Source: Microbacterium testaceum (GTDB lineage: Bacteria > Actinomycetota > Actinomycetes > Actinomycetales > Microbacteriaceae). Taken from it: 64,000 nt of DNA. Location: assembly GCF_001476285.1 (NCBI RefSeq), contig NZ_LDRU01000031.1, positions 1-64,000 on the forward strand, in the 5' to 3' direction. A program made the position numbers and the translations under genes. Every line of letters begins with the position of its first letter. Positions within the stretch are counted from its first letter, which is position 1. Positions 28,053 to 36,050 of the stretch are shown here, piece after piece. The notes under the pieces are model-generated. The model ran no database searches. It saw nothing but the letters and a program-made list of their open reading frames with translations, and had not been told where the DNA came from.

Positions 28053-29144
28053 GTGGTGACCTCCCCGGAACCGATCGAAGCTGTTTCCCAGCGACTCGAC
28101 AAGTTCCTTTCTGACCAGCTATCGTACGCCTCCTCGCTGGGGCCGGAGGCGGAAACGATGAGCCGCGCCGGCGCCGCATCGCTGCGCGGCGGCAAGCGCC
28201 TGAGGGCACGGTTCTGCCTCACCGGCTGGCGCGCCGTCATCGAGTCGTCGGGGGCGCGCGACACGAGCCTCACCCCCGCGGCGGTCTCGGTCGCGGCGGC
28301 CCTCGAGATCTTCCAGGCGGCGGCGCTCGTCCACGACGACATCATCGACAACTCCGACACGCGGCGCGGACAGCCCGCAGCGCACCGCGCGCTCGAAGCC
28401 GCGCATGCGGCGGCGGGATGGACCGGCGACGCCGCGATGTTCGGACGCTCGGGAGCGGTGCTGCTCGGCGACCTGCTGGTGGCGTGGAGCGACGACCTGC
28501 TCGAGGAGGCCCTCGCCGATCAGTCCACGGCGGCGGCGACGCGACGGTTCTACGCGGACATGCGCCGCGACGTCACGATCGGTCAGTTCCTCGACGTCGC
28601 GGAGGAGTCGGCGTACGCCGTGTATCCCGACGAGGAGCACGCCGAACGCGCGCTGCGCGTGGCGTCCTACAAGTCGGCGCGGTACAGCATCCAGAAGCCG
28701 CTCGAGATCGGCGCCGCCTTCGCCGGAGCGGACGACGAGCAGCTCGATGCGCTCGGGCGCTTCGGGCACGACGTCGGAATGGCTTTCCAGCTGCGCGACG
28801 ACGTGCTCGGGGTCTTCGGCGACACGGCCGTGACGGGCAAGCCCGTCGGGGACGACCTCCGAGAGGGGAAGCGGACTGTGCTCGTCGCTTTCGCCCGCGA
28901 GGCACTGCCCGCGCCGGCCCGGCGCACCGTCGACGAGCTTCTCGGCGATGCCGAGCTGGATGCGGCGCAGATCAGCGCCCTGCAGAACACGATCGTCGAC
29001 ACGGGCGCGCTCGCCCGCACCGAGGAACTGATCGCCGACTACTCACGGCGCGCAGACCGGGCCCTGGCCGGCGCCCGGCTCGGCGACGCCGCGGTCGGCG
29101 AGCTGCGCGACCTCGCCCGCGCCGCCACGCAGCGCTCGTCCTGA
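28053..29144 (+). CDS. Polyprenyl diphosphate synthase (trans-prenyltransferase)
   Basis: A 363-residue all-alpha enzyme that condenses isopentenyl diphosphate onto allylic diphosphates. The conserved GGKRLRARFCL binds IPP. The first Asp-rich motif is DDIIDNSDTRRGQPAAH, and the second is AFQLRDDVLGVFGD followed by GKPVGDDLREGKRT. Position beside Rv2175c and pknL homologues matches idsA2 (Rv2173). Chain length cannot be fixed from sequence. Bulky or small residues before the first motif (ALVHD) allow geranylgeranyl or longer products, used for menaquinone, carotenoid or polyprenyl carriers. Start GTG, leaderless. Confidence 0.92.
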   Translation: MVTSPEPIEAVSQRLDKFLSDQLSYASSLGPEAETMSRAGAASLRGGKRLRARFCLTGWRAVIESSGARDTSLTPAAVSVAAALEIFQAAALVHDDIIDNSDTRRGQPAAHRALEAAHAAAGWTGDAAMFGRSGAVLLGDLLVAWSDDLLEEALADQSTAAATRRFYADMRRDVTIGQFLDVAEESAYAVYPDEEHAERALRVASYKSARYSIQKPLEIGAAFAGADDEQLDALGRFGHDVGMAFQLRDDVLGVFGDTAVTGKPVGDDLREGKRTVLVAFAREALPAPARRTVDELLGDAELDAAQISALQNTIVDTGALARTEELIADYSRRADRALAGARLGDAAVGELRDLARAATQRSS

Positions 29145-29163
29145 CCCGCCGCCGATCGGCGGT

Positions 29164-29207
29164 GGGCGGAAGCCCGGGGGCGGGCGGAAGCCCGGCGGCG
29201 GGCGGAA
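29164..29207. repeat. 18-bp tandem repeat, about 2.4 copies
   Basis: GGGCGGAAGCCCGGGGGC at 29164-29181, the same with one change at 29182-29199, and a partial copy GGGCGGAA at 29200-29207, ending at the stop codon of the next gene. It fills the gap between two convergent genes. Confidence 0.75.
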
Positions 29208-29552
29208 TCAGGCGAGGGTCGCTGCGACCCGTCGCACCTCGCTCTTACGCCCCGCCAGGAGCGCTTCGATCGGGGCGACGCCGATGGTGTCTTCGGGCGT
29301 GAGCAGCCAGTCGATGGTCTCGTCCTCGTCGAAACCGGCATCGTGCAGGACGATGATCGTCCCCCGCAGCGCCGGCAGGGGACGGCCGTCGACGACGAAG
29401 ACCGAGGGGATGCGCAGCACGCCGTCGCGACGCGAACCGACGAGGTAGTGCTCGTCGAGCAGACGACGGACGCGTCCGTGCGACTCGCCCAGCACCTCGA
29501 CGAGATCGGGGATGGTCAGCCACGCGGTTTCGTAACGGGGTGTATCGCTCAC
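29208..29552 (-). CDS. Rv2175c-family DNA-binding protein
   Basis: A 114-residue protein resembling M. tuberculosis Rv2175c, a winged-helix DNA-binding protein that is phosphorylated by PknL. The N-terminal helix-turn-helix (WLTIPDLVEVLGESHGRVRR) and conserved RIPSVFVV, LPALRGTIIVLHDAGFDEDE and IDWLLTPEDT are visible. The gene is again close to the PknL-like kinase (1.2 kb away, divergent), suggesting the same kinase-substrate pair. GTG start; a GAGGAT box 6 nt upstream suggests a leaderless transcript. The DNA target is unknown. Confidence 0.88.
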   Translation of the reverse strand: MSDTPRYETAWLTIPDLVEVLGESHGRVRRLLDEHYLVGSRRDGVLRIPSVFVVDGRPLPALRGTIIVLHDAGFDEDETIDWLLTPEDTIGVAPIEALLAGRKSEVRRVAATLA

Positions 29553-29650
29553 GGCCCCATCCTCTCATCGGCGACGGCACGGCGACCATCCGTCATCCCC
29601 TCCGTCATCCGGCACCGTCTTCGTCACATCCGTCACACCGACCTCACGCG

Positions 29651-29679
29651 TTGACATCCTTCCCAGGCCGTGCGAGCGT
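29651..29679 (+). promoter_or_regulatory. Promoter of the LysM gene
   Basis: Consensus -35 TTGACA (29651-29656), a 17-bp spacer and GAGCGT (29674-29679). Four CGTCA words lie just upstream (29591-29635) and could be an operator. Confidence 0.5.
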
Positions 29680-29711
29680 TTTGAGCAGTCGGAAGAACGG
29701 AATCCCCCACC

Positions 29712-30701
29712 ATGCGACGACTCCCCTCCCCCACGCTGCCCGCGCGCGCCACCGTGATCTGGCCCGCAGCGGTCGTCGGCACGATCGCCCTCGCCCTCAC
29801 CGGCGAGGGCACAGCCCACGCGGCACCGCCGGCGCCTCTCGCGGCGCTCCCCCCGGCTCCCGCACCCCTCGGACAGATCCCGGTGCTCGCCGTCGCCACG
29901 AGCACGCCCGCGACGCACACCGTCGAACCCGGAGACACCGTCTGGGACATCGCGCAGCGGTACGGCCTCGACGTCGCGGCCCTCCAAGCGGCCAACGGTC
30001 TGGCCGCCGACAGCGTCATCCGCCCCGGCCAGGTGCTCGCGCTCGGCGTCGCCGTATCTCAACCCGCCGCGCCCCCACCCGCCGCTCCCGCGCCTGAGCC
30101 CGTCCAGGTCACGTACGAAGTGACCGCCGGCGACACCGTCTCGGCGATCGCGTCCGCGCACGGAGTCTCGACCGATGCCGTCCTGTCCGCCAACGGGCTC
30201 ACTCGCGACTCGATCATCTACCCCGGAGAAGTGCTGCAAATCCCCTCCGCGACCGCACCCGGTCCGGCATCCGTGGGTCCGGTGCTCGCGCCCGGTCTCG
30301 ATGCGGAACAGTCCGAGAATGCCCGGCTCATCATCCGCATCGGGCGCGAGCTCGGCGTGTCCGACCGTGGCATCCTGATCGCCCTCGGCACAGCGATGCA
30401 GGAGTCGTGGCTGCGAAACCTCGACTGGGGCGATCGCGATTCCCTCGGGCTGTTCCAGCAGCGCCCGAGCACGGGCTGGGGCACGCCCGAACAGATCCTC
30501 GATCGGGAGAGATCCATCCGCGTTTTCTACGGCGGACCGGCAGACCCGAACGGCTCCGACACGCGCGGGCTCCTCGACATCCCCGGCTGGGAGGGTCTGC
30601 CGTACGCCGACGCCGCGCAGGCGGTGCAGATCTCGGCCTACCCCGACCGATACGCCCAATGGGAGCAGCCCGCGACCACCTGGCTCGCCGTTCTGGGCTG
30701 A
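29712..30701 (+). CDS. Secreted LysM protein with lysozyme-like C-terminal domain
   Basis: A 329-residue exported protein. The signal peptide (RATVIWPAAVVGTIALAL, cleavage near AHA-AP) is followed by a Pro/Ala linker. LysM 1 starts HTVEPGDTVWDIAQRYGLD (about residue 69) and LysM 2 starts YEVTAGDTVSAIASAHGVS (about 135); both bind peptidoglycan. The C-terminal domain (residues about 205-329) has ALGTAMQESWLRNLDWGDRD and SLGLFQQRPSTGWG, resembling actinobacterial lysozyme-like domains where the Glu of MQES would be catalytic. Between the Rv2175c homologue and the PASTA kinase, it may act on wall that the kinase senses. Confidence 0.85.
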   Translation: MRRLPSPTLPARATVIWPAAVVGTIALALTGEGTAHAAPPAPLAALPPAPAPLGQIPVLAVATSTPATHTVEPGDTVWDIAQRYGLDVAALQAANGLAADSVIRPGQVLALGVAVSQPAAPPPAAPAPEPVQVTYEVTAGDTVSAIASAHGVSTDAVLSANGLTRDSIIYPGEVLQIPSATAPGPASVGPVLAPGLDAEQSENARLIIRIGRELGVSDRGILIALGTAMQESWLRNLDWGDRDSLGLFQQRPSTGWGTPEQILDRERSIRVFYGGPADPNGSDTRGLLDIPGWEGLPYADAAQAVQISAYPDRYAQWEQPATTWLAVLG

Positions 30702-30743
30702 GGTAGGGGTGAGCCGCTCCCCGGGCTCCCAGGGGGCGCTCCG

Positions 30744-30749
30744 TAGACT
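30744..30749 (+). promoter_or_regulatory. -10 box TAGACT, leaderless kinase gene
   Basis: TAGACT followed by CGACAC and the GTG start at 30756. Confidence 0.6.
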
Positions 30750-30755
30750 CGACAC

Positions 30756-32705
30756 GTGAGCACGAGTCAGCAGGCCGACCCGCTGATCGGCCGTCTCGTC
30801 GACGGTCGGTACCGGGTTCGCGCGCGCATTGCGCGCGGCGGCATGGCGACCGTGTACGTGGCGACCGACCTCCGGCTCGAACGCCGCGTGGCGCTGAAGG
30901 TCATGCACGGGCACCTCAGCGACGACACCGTCTTCCAGAGCCGGTTCATCCAAGAGGCCCGCTCTGCCGCGAGACTGAGCGACCCGCACGTGGTGAACGT
31001 GTTCGACCAGGGGCAGGACGGCGAGATGGCCTACCTGGTCATGGAGTACCTGCCCGGCATCACTTTGCGCGAGCTCCTGCGCGAGCACAAACGCCTGACG
31101 GTCGATCAGACGCTGACGATCATGGATGCCATCCTGTCGGGCCTCGCGGCCGCGCACCGCGCCGGGATCGTCCACCGCGACGTCAAGCCCGAGAACGTGC
31201 TCCTGGCCGAGGACGGGCGCATCAAGATCGGCGACTTCGGCCTCGCCCGTGCGACCACCGCCAACACCGCGAGCGGTGCGCAGCTGATGGGGACGATCGC
31301 GTACCTCGCGCCCGAGCTGGTGACGCGCGGCACCGCCGACGCCCGCAGCGACATCTACTCGCTCGGCATCATGCTGTACGAGATGCTCGCCGGCGAGCAG
31401 CCCTACAAGGGCGAGCAGCCGATGCAGATCGCCTACCAGCACGCGACCGACTCGGTCCCGCGTCCGAGCGCAAAGAACCCCGCCGTCCCCGAGCAGCTCG
31501 ACGAGCTCGTGCTCTGGTCGACCGAACGCGAGCCCGACGATCGTCCCGTCGACGCGGGCGTGATGCTCCAACGCCTGCGGGAGGTCGAGAAAGAACTCGG
31601 CCTCGCCCCCCAGGTGGCGCGCGCCGTTTCGGTGGGAACGGTCGGCCCGGCCACGGCGGCCGAGTCGCGCGAGCTGACGAAGGTGCTCCCCCAGACCGCC
31701 ACGATCCCCGACGCGCCGCCCGAGGACGCCGACAACGCGACCCGGTTGCGCGCGAAGACGCGCCGGCGGACCGCCCGGGGCATCTGGTTGCTGCTGCTCG
31801 TCCTCGTTCTCGCGGGCGGGTCCGCGACCGCCGGGTGGTACTTCGGCTCGGGGCCCGGCTCACTCGTCGAGGTGCCCGACGTCTCTCAACGGAGCTATGC
31901 GGATGCCGAGGCCCTCCTCGCGCAGAACCAGTTGCTCGCGCAGTCCCAGGACGTCAACGACCGGGAGATCCCGGCGGGGACGACGGTCGGCTCCGACCCG
32001 ACGGCGGGGTCGCGCCTCGACAAGGACACGGTCGTCACGGTCTTCGTCTCGGCCGGACCCGCCATTCACCAGATCCCCGAGCTGCAGGGCAAGAGCCTCG
32101 ACGAGGTCCAGGGGATCCTGGAGAGCGTCTACGTGGGTGTGACGAGCGTCGCGCAAGAGTTCACCGACGCGGGACCAGACACCGTGCTCTCGGCATCCAT
32201 CACTCCCCGCTCCGGCGGCGACGCGATCGACTGCACCGGGGGCTGCACGATCTACGAGGGCGACGCCGCGTCGCTGACGACATCGCTCGGACCGGTCCCG
32301 GACGTCGCGGGCCTCAAGACCGCCGACGCCGAGAGCAAGCTCCAGTCGGTCGGCCTGAAGACCACGACGAGCGAGGAGTACAGCAACTCCGTCGCCTCGG
32401 GCACCGTGATCGCGATCGGCGATCGCGACGGAGGCGGTAACTGGCGCCCCGGCGACATCGTCACTCTCCGCGTCTCGATCGGGCCGAAGCCCGTCATGAT
32501 CCCCGAGAACATCGTCGGTATGACGATCCGCGAGGCGGTCTCGACGCTCGAGAACCTCGGCTTCGAGGTGAATGCCGGCATCGACGACGGCACGCTCCCG
32601 CTGGGATTCAAGTACTGGGACATCTACAAGGTGCGCTCGAGCAACCCTAAGGCGGGCACGACCGCGCCGCAGGGCAGCACGGTGACGTTGACGCCGACCC
32701 TGTAG
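30756..32705 (+). CDS. PASTA-domain Ser/Thr protein kinase (PknL/PknB type)
   Basis: A 649-residue membrane receptor kinase. The cytosolic kinase domain (residues about 12-275) has the glycine loop IARGGMATVYVA, the invariant Lys in VALKVMH, catalytic VHRDVKPENVLL (about 140), IGDFGLA, and the activation-loop/APE region. A juxtamembrane segment leads to a single helix (IWLLLLVLVLAGGSATAGWY, about 342-361). About four PASTA domains follow (VEVPDVSQRSYADAEALL and similar), which bind muropeptides or lipid II. Synteny (idsA2, Rv2175c, aroG) supports PknL. Likely substrates encoded here are the Rv2175c-like protein and GarA; that is inference. Confidence 0.94.
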   Translation: MSTSQQADPLIGRLVDGRYRVRARIARGGMATVYVATDLRLERRVALKVMHGHLSDDTVFQSRFIQEARSAARLSDPHVVNVFDQGQDGEMAYLVMEYLPGITLRELLREHKRLTVDQTLTIMDAILSGLAAAHRAGIVHRDVKPENVLLAEDGRIKIGDFGLARATTANTASGAQLMGTIAYLAPELVTRGTADARSDIYSLGIMLYEMLAGEQPYKGEQPMQIAYQHATDSVPRPSAKNPAVPEQLDELVLWSTEREPDDRPVDAGVMLQRLREVEKELGLAPQVARAVSVGTVGPATAAESRELTKVLPQTATIPDAPPEDADNATRLRAKTRRRTARGIWLLLLVLVLAGGSATAGWYFGSGPGSLVEVPDVSQRSYADAEALLAQNQLLAQSQDVNDREIPAGTTVGSDPTAGSRLDKDTVVTVFVSAGPAIHQIPELQGKSLDEVQGILESVYVGVTSVAQEFTDAGPDTVLSASITPRSGGDAIDCTGGCTIYEGDAASLTTSLGPVPDVAGLKTADAESKLQSVGLKTTTSEEYSNSVASGTVIAIGDRDGGGNWRPGDIVTLRVSIGPKPVMIPENIVGMTIREAVSTLENLGFEVNAGIDDGTLPLGFKYWDIYKVRSSNPKAGTTAPQGSTVTLTPTL

Positions 32706-32729
32706 GACGGCTTCACGGGTCGGGGCATG

Positions 32730-32834
32730 GCTTCGACGAGCTCAGCCACCGCGCGCCGCGCGGGTGTCCGGAGTCCCGGAGACCGCTGACGGTCCCTGAG
32801 CCCGTCGCAGGTCCCCGAGCCTGTCGAAAGGACC
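32730..32834. repeat. Three degenerate copies of a GAGCCTGTCGAA-type repeat
   Basis: GCTTCGACGAGCTCAGCCACC (shown as its first 20 bases GCTTCGACGAGCTCAGCCAC) at 32730-32750 is inverted relative to GGTCCCTGAGCCCGTCGCAG at 32791-32810. A third copy with core GAGCCTGTCGAAAGGACC is at 32817-32834. The copies share a GGTCCC-TGAGC-TGTCGAA-GGACC pattern that is itself partly palindromic. I know similar intergenic words from other actinobacterial genomes, but cannot confirm here. Confidence 0.5.
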
Positions 32835-32847
32835 CGCCCGCGAACCA

Positions 32848-32881
32848 CGACGCCCCCGACCGCAACGGATCGGGGGCGTCG
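32848..32881. terminator. Bidirectional hairpin between kinase gene and aroG
   Basis: A perfect 12-bp stem, CGACGCCCCCGA (32848-32859) with 32870-32881, around a 10-base loop between convergent genes. No T tract. Confidence 0.65.
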
Positions 32882-32896
32882 GACGGGCGAACGGCC

Positions 32897-34234
32897 TCAG
32901 CGCTTCTCGAGCTCCTCGGCCACGAGGAACGCGAGCTCGAGGCTCTGACGGTGGTTCAGACGGGGGTCGCACAGGCTCTCGTAGCGCGTCGCGAGGGTGG
33001 CCTCGTCGATCTGCTCCGACCCGCCCAGGCACTCGGTGACGTCGTCGCCGGTGAGCTCGACGTGGATGCCGCCGGGATGGGTTCCCACGGCGCGGTGGGC
33101 CTCGAAGAAGCCGCGCACCTCGTCGACGACGTCGTCGAAGCGACGCGTCTTGTACCCGGTGGGCGTCGTGATGCCGTTGCCGTGCATCGGGTCGGTGACC
33201 CAGAGCGGCGTGGCGCCCGAGTCGCGGACGGCCTCGAGCAGCGGGGGCAGCGCGTCGCGGATCTTGCCGGCGCCCATGCGCGTGATGAACGTCAGGCGAC
33301 CGGGCTCGCGCTCGGGGTCGAGCTTGTCGATCAGCGCGAGCGCCGTCTCGGCCGTCGTGGTGGGTCCGAGCTTCACGCCGATGGGGTTGCGGATTTTCGA
33401 GAAGTAGTCGACGTGCGCGCCGTCGAGCTCGCGGGTGCGCTCACCGATCCACTGGAAGTGCGACGAGGTGTTGTAGGGCAGGCCGGTGCGCGAGTCGATG
33501 CGGGTCATGGGGCGCTCGTAGTCCATGAGCAGACCCTCGTGGCCGGTGTAGAACTCGACGCGCGTCAGCTCGTCGAAGTCGGCGCCGGCCGCCTCCATGA
33601 ACTTGATCGCCCGGTCGATCTCGGTCGCCATGCTCTCGTACGCCTGATTGGCGGGGGTCGAGGCGAAGCCCTTGTTCCAGCTGTGCACCTCGCGCAGGTC
33701 GGCGAAGCCACCCTGCGTGAAGGCGCGGATGAGGTTCAGCGTCGACGCGGCCGTGTGGTAGCCCTTGAGGAGGCGGGCGGGATCGGCCTTGCGCGACTCC
33801 TCGGTGAAGTCGTACCCGTTGACGATGTCGCCGCGGTAGGCGGGGAGCGTGACTCCCCCGCGGGTCTCGACGTCGCTCGAACGGGGCTTCGCGAACTGGC
33901 CCGCCATGCGACCCATCTTCACCACGGGCATCGACGCGCCATAGGTCAACACGACGGCCATCTGGAGAACCGTCTTGATGCGGTTGCGGATCTGCTCGGC
34001 GGTCGCGCCGGCGAACGTCTCGGCGCAGTCACCGCCCTGCAGAAGGAAGGCCTGACCGGCGGCGGCACGAGCGAGACGATCGCGCAGGATGTCGACCTCG
34101 CCGGCGAAGACCAGCGGCGGGAGGGTCGCCAATTCTGCGGATGCCGCGGCCACCGCGCCCTCGTCATACCACTGCGGCTGCTGCTTGATGGGCAAGGTCC
34201 GCCAGTGGTCGAGGTCGTGGAGCTGCTGATTCAC
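32897..34234 (-). CDS. aroG: 3-deoxy-7-phosphoheptulonate synthase, class II
   Basis: First enzyme of the shikimate pathway, joining phosphoenolpyruvate and erythrose 4-phosphate. The 445 residues match the class II (plant-type) enzyme, not the 350-residue class I. Seen are LHDLDHWRTLPIKQQPQW at the N-terminus, LLQGGDCAETFA with the metal-site Cys, RMAGQFAKPRSSD, SHFQWIGERTRELDGAHVD, WVTDPMHGNGI and GIHVELTGDDVTECLGGSEQ. The M. tuberculosis homologue Rv2178c lies at the same place after pknL. Start GTG 34234, 6 nt after TAGACT, leaderless. N-terminal inhibitor-binding residues resemble the feedback-regulated enzymes. Confidence 0.96.
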   Translation of the reverse strand: MNQQLHDLDHWRTLPIKQQPQWYDEGAVAAASAELATLPPLVFAGEVDILRDRLARAAAGQAFLLQGGDCAETFAGATAEQIRNRIKTVLQMAVVLTYGASMPVVKMGRMAGQFAKPRSSDVETRGGVTLPAYRGDIVNGYDFTEESRKADPARLLKGYHTAASTLNLIRAFTQGGFADLREVHSWNKGFASTPANQAYESMATEIDRAIKFMEAAGADFDELTRVEFYTGHEGLLMDYERPMTRIDSRTGLPYNTSSHFQWIGERTRELDGAHVDYFSKIRNPIGVKLGPTTTAETALALIDKLDPEREPGRLTFITRMGAGKIRDALPPLLEAVRDSGATPLWVTDPMHGNGITTPTGYKTRRFDDVVDEVRGFFEAHRAVGTHPGGIHVELTGDDVTECLGGSEQIDEATLATRYESLCDPRLNHRQSLELAFLVAEELEKR

Positions 34235-34240
34235 CCCTGA

Positions 34241-34246
34241 AGTCTA
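34241..34246 (-). promoter_or_regulatory. -10 box TAGACT, leaderless aroG
   Basis: TAGACT on the minus strand, then TCAGGG, then the GTG start of aroG. Confidence 0.6.
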
Positions 34247-34957
34247 GTGGCGCGACGCGGGCGCCTTCGCCGCCCGGGCAGTGGCCAGACGGTCCTTCAC
34301 CGTCGAGGCGTAGACGTCCTCGTAACGCTGCTCGCCGAGGCGCTGAAGGGCCACCATGATCTCGTCGGTGACGGACCGCAGGATGTAGCGGTCACCCTCC
34401 ATGCCGTCGAATCGAGAGAAGTCGAGGGGCTCTCCGATGATGATGCCCACGCGTCCCACGCGGGGCAGTCGCTGGCCGATCGGCATGACCGCACCGGTGT
34501 CGACCATGACCACCGGGATGACCGGGACCCGCGCTTCGAGCGCCATGCGTGCGATGCCCGTACGGCCACGGTAGAGCGTGCCGTCGGGGCTGCGCGTGCC
34601 CTCGGGATAGATGCCCAGGAGCTCCCCGCGACCGAGGACCCCGAGGCCCGTGTTCAGCGACGCCTCAGACGCCTTGCCCCCGGAACGATCGATCGGCAGT
34701 TGGCCGGTGGCCGTGAAGAACAGGCGCGTGGCCCAGCCCTTCAGCCCCTTGCCCGTGAAGTAGTCGCTCTTGGCCAGGAATGCCATCCGCCGGTCGATCA
34801 TCAGGGGCAGGAAGATCGAGTCGGAGAACGACAGGTGGTTGCTCGCCAGGATCGCCGCGCCCTCGCGCGGGATGTTCCGCCGACCCACGAGCCACGGACG
34901 GAACACGGCCTTGATGACCGGTCCGATCACGACGTACTTCATGAGCCAGTAGAACAT
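34244..34957 (-). CDS. 1-acylglycerol-3-phosphate O-acyltransferase (PlsC family)
   Basis: A 237-residue membrane-associated acyltransferase making phosphatidic acid or a related lipid. Family blocks: LASNHLSFSDSIFLP (block I, NHxxxxD), the KGWATRLFFTATGQLPIDR region (block II), IYPEGTRSPDGTLYRGRTG (block III, EGTRS), and VPVIPVVMVDTG (block IV). It corresponds by position to Rv2182c. RBS AAGGAG lies before ATG 34957 and overlaps the end of the glucokinase gene, giving a two-gene operon. Basic Ala-rich tail. Confidence 0.92.
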   Translation of the reverse strand: MFYWLMKYVVIGPVIKAVFRPWLVGRRNIPREGAAILASNHLSFSDSIFLPLMIDRRMAFLAKSDYFTGKGLKGWATRLFFTATGQLPIDRSGGKASEASLNTGLGVLGRGELLGIYPEGTRSPDGTLYRGRTGIARMALEARVPVIPVVMVDTGAVMPIGQRLPRVGRVGIIIGEPLDFSRFDGMEGDRYILRSVTDEIMVALQRLGEQRYEDVYASTVKDRLATARAAKAPASRH

Positions 34958-34959
34958 CG

Positions 34960-35895
34960 TCAGCGCTCCTTGCCCGCCAGGTCTGCGACGCCGATGAGAC
35001 CGGCGTCATTGCCCAGTCGCGCGATCGTGAACTCGGCCACCGGACGTTCACCGTACCCCGGGAGCGAGGTCTCGTACGCGAGCTTCACGGGTGCGAGAAG
35101 ATCTTCCCCGAGCTGCGCCACGCCGCCGCCGATCACGAACAGTTCCGGATCGAGCACGGCCTGGAATCCTCCGCAGGCCTCGCCGAGCGCGGTGGCGACG
35201 CGGCGCAGGGCTTCGAGCGCCCCGGGGTCGCCCGCGAGCACCAATCGCGAGATGGCGGTACCGGGGATCGCCCCCTTCTCGTCGCGCACGGCGGCCAGGG
35301 CAGCGCCGACACCGCCCTCGTCGGCGATGGCGTTCGCTTCGCGCTGCAGGGCGCGGCCGGACGCGTACTGCTCGAGGCATCCGTTCTGTCCGCATCCGCA
35401 CGGGTGACCGCCGCGAATGAAGCGCATGTGACCGAGCTCGGCACCGATGCCGTGACCGCCGCGGAACAGTTCGCCGTCGGTGACGACAGCGCCGCCGACG
35501 CCGGTGCCCATGGTCAGCATGACCATGTCGCGGACGCCGCGACCGGCCCCGAAGCGATACTCGCCCCAGCCGGCCGCATTGGCGTCGTTCTCGATGGTGA
35601 CGGGGGCGTGCAGGCGATCCTCGAGACGGGCGCGCAGCGGTTCGTTGCGCCAGTCGATGTTCGGGGCGTAGATGACGGTGCTGCGGTCCGAGCTGATGAA
35701 ACCGGCAGCCGCGACACCGATCGCGTGGATCTCGTGGGTCCGGCGCAGGTGATCGGCCATGTCGACGACGGCATCCACCAACGCGGCGGGATCGATGGGG
35801 GTGTCCACGCGGAGCTTCTCGACGATCGTGCCGTCTTCGGCGACGACGCCGCCCGCGATCTTCGTGCCTCCGATGTCGATGCCGACGTTCTGCAC
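34960..35895 (-). CDS. ROK-family glucokinase
   Basis: A 311-residue sugar kinase, most likely ATP-glucokinase. N-terminal ATP loop VGIDIGGTKIAGGVVAEDG; catalytic Asp in ENDANAAGWGEYRFGAGRG; the zinc site GGHPCGCGQNGCLEQYASG with three Cys and a His, as in bacterial GlkA of ROK type; and the C-terminal FVIGGGVAQLGEDLLAPV. Start: GTG 35895 has GGAGGGG 6 nt upstream, whereas the longer frame has no support. The polyphosphate glucokinase motif set is not evident. It lies directly before the acyltransferase gene (2 bases between). Confidence 0.9.
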   Translation of the reverse strand: MQNVGIDIGGTKIAGGVVAEDGTIVEKLRVDTPIDPAALVDAVVDMADHLRRTHEIHAIGVAAAGFISSDRSTVIYAPNIDWRNEPLRARLEDRLHAPVTIENDANAAGWGEYRFGAGRGVRDMVMLTMGTGVGGAVVTDGELFRGGHGIGAELGHMRFIRGGHPCGCGQNGCLEQYASGRALQREANAIADEGGVGAALAAVRDEKGAIPGTAISRLVLAGDPGALEALRRVATALGEACGGFQAVLDPELFVIGGGVAQLGEDLLAPVKLAYETSLPGYGERPVAEFTIARLGNDAGLIGVADLAGKER

Positions 35896-36002
35896 CGTGC
35901 TCCCCTCCGGCCTGCCACCCGGCGCGGCCCGGAGAAGTCTAGCCACCCCGGGGGACGCCTGCCGGACGGGGCGTCCGCCACGGAGCGGTGATGTCGTCCG
36001 GA

Positions 36003-36008
36003 TAGACT
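36003..36008 (+). promoter_or_regulatory. -10 box TAGACT of the acyl-CoA ligase gene
   Basis: TAGACT about 42 nt before GTG 36051. Unlike the leaderless genes, this one has an AAGGAG at 36040-36045. Confidence 0.4.
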
Positions 36009-36050
36009 CGATGCACCGATCGACATTTTTCCGGTACCGAAGGAGTTGCC

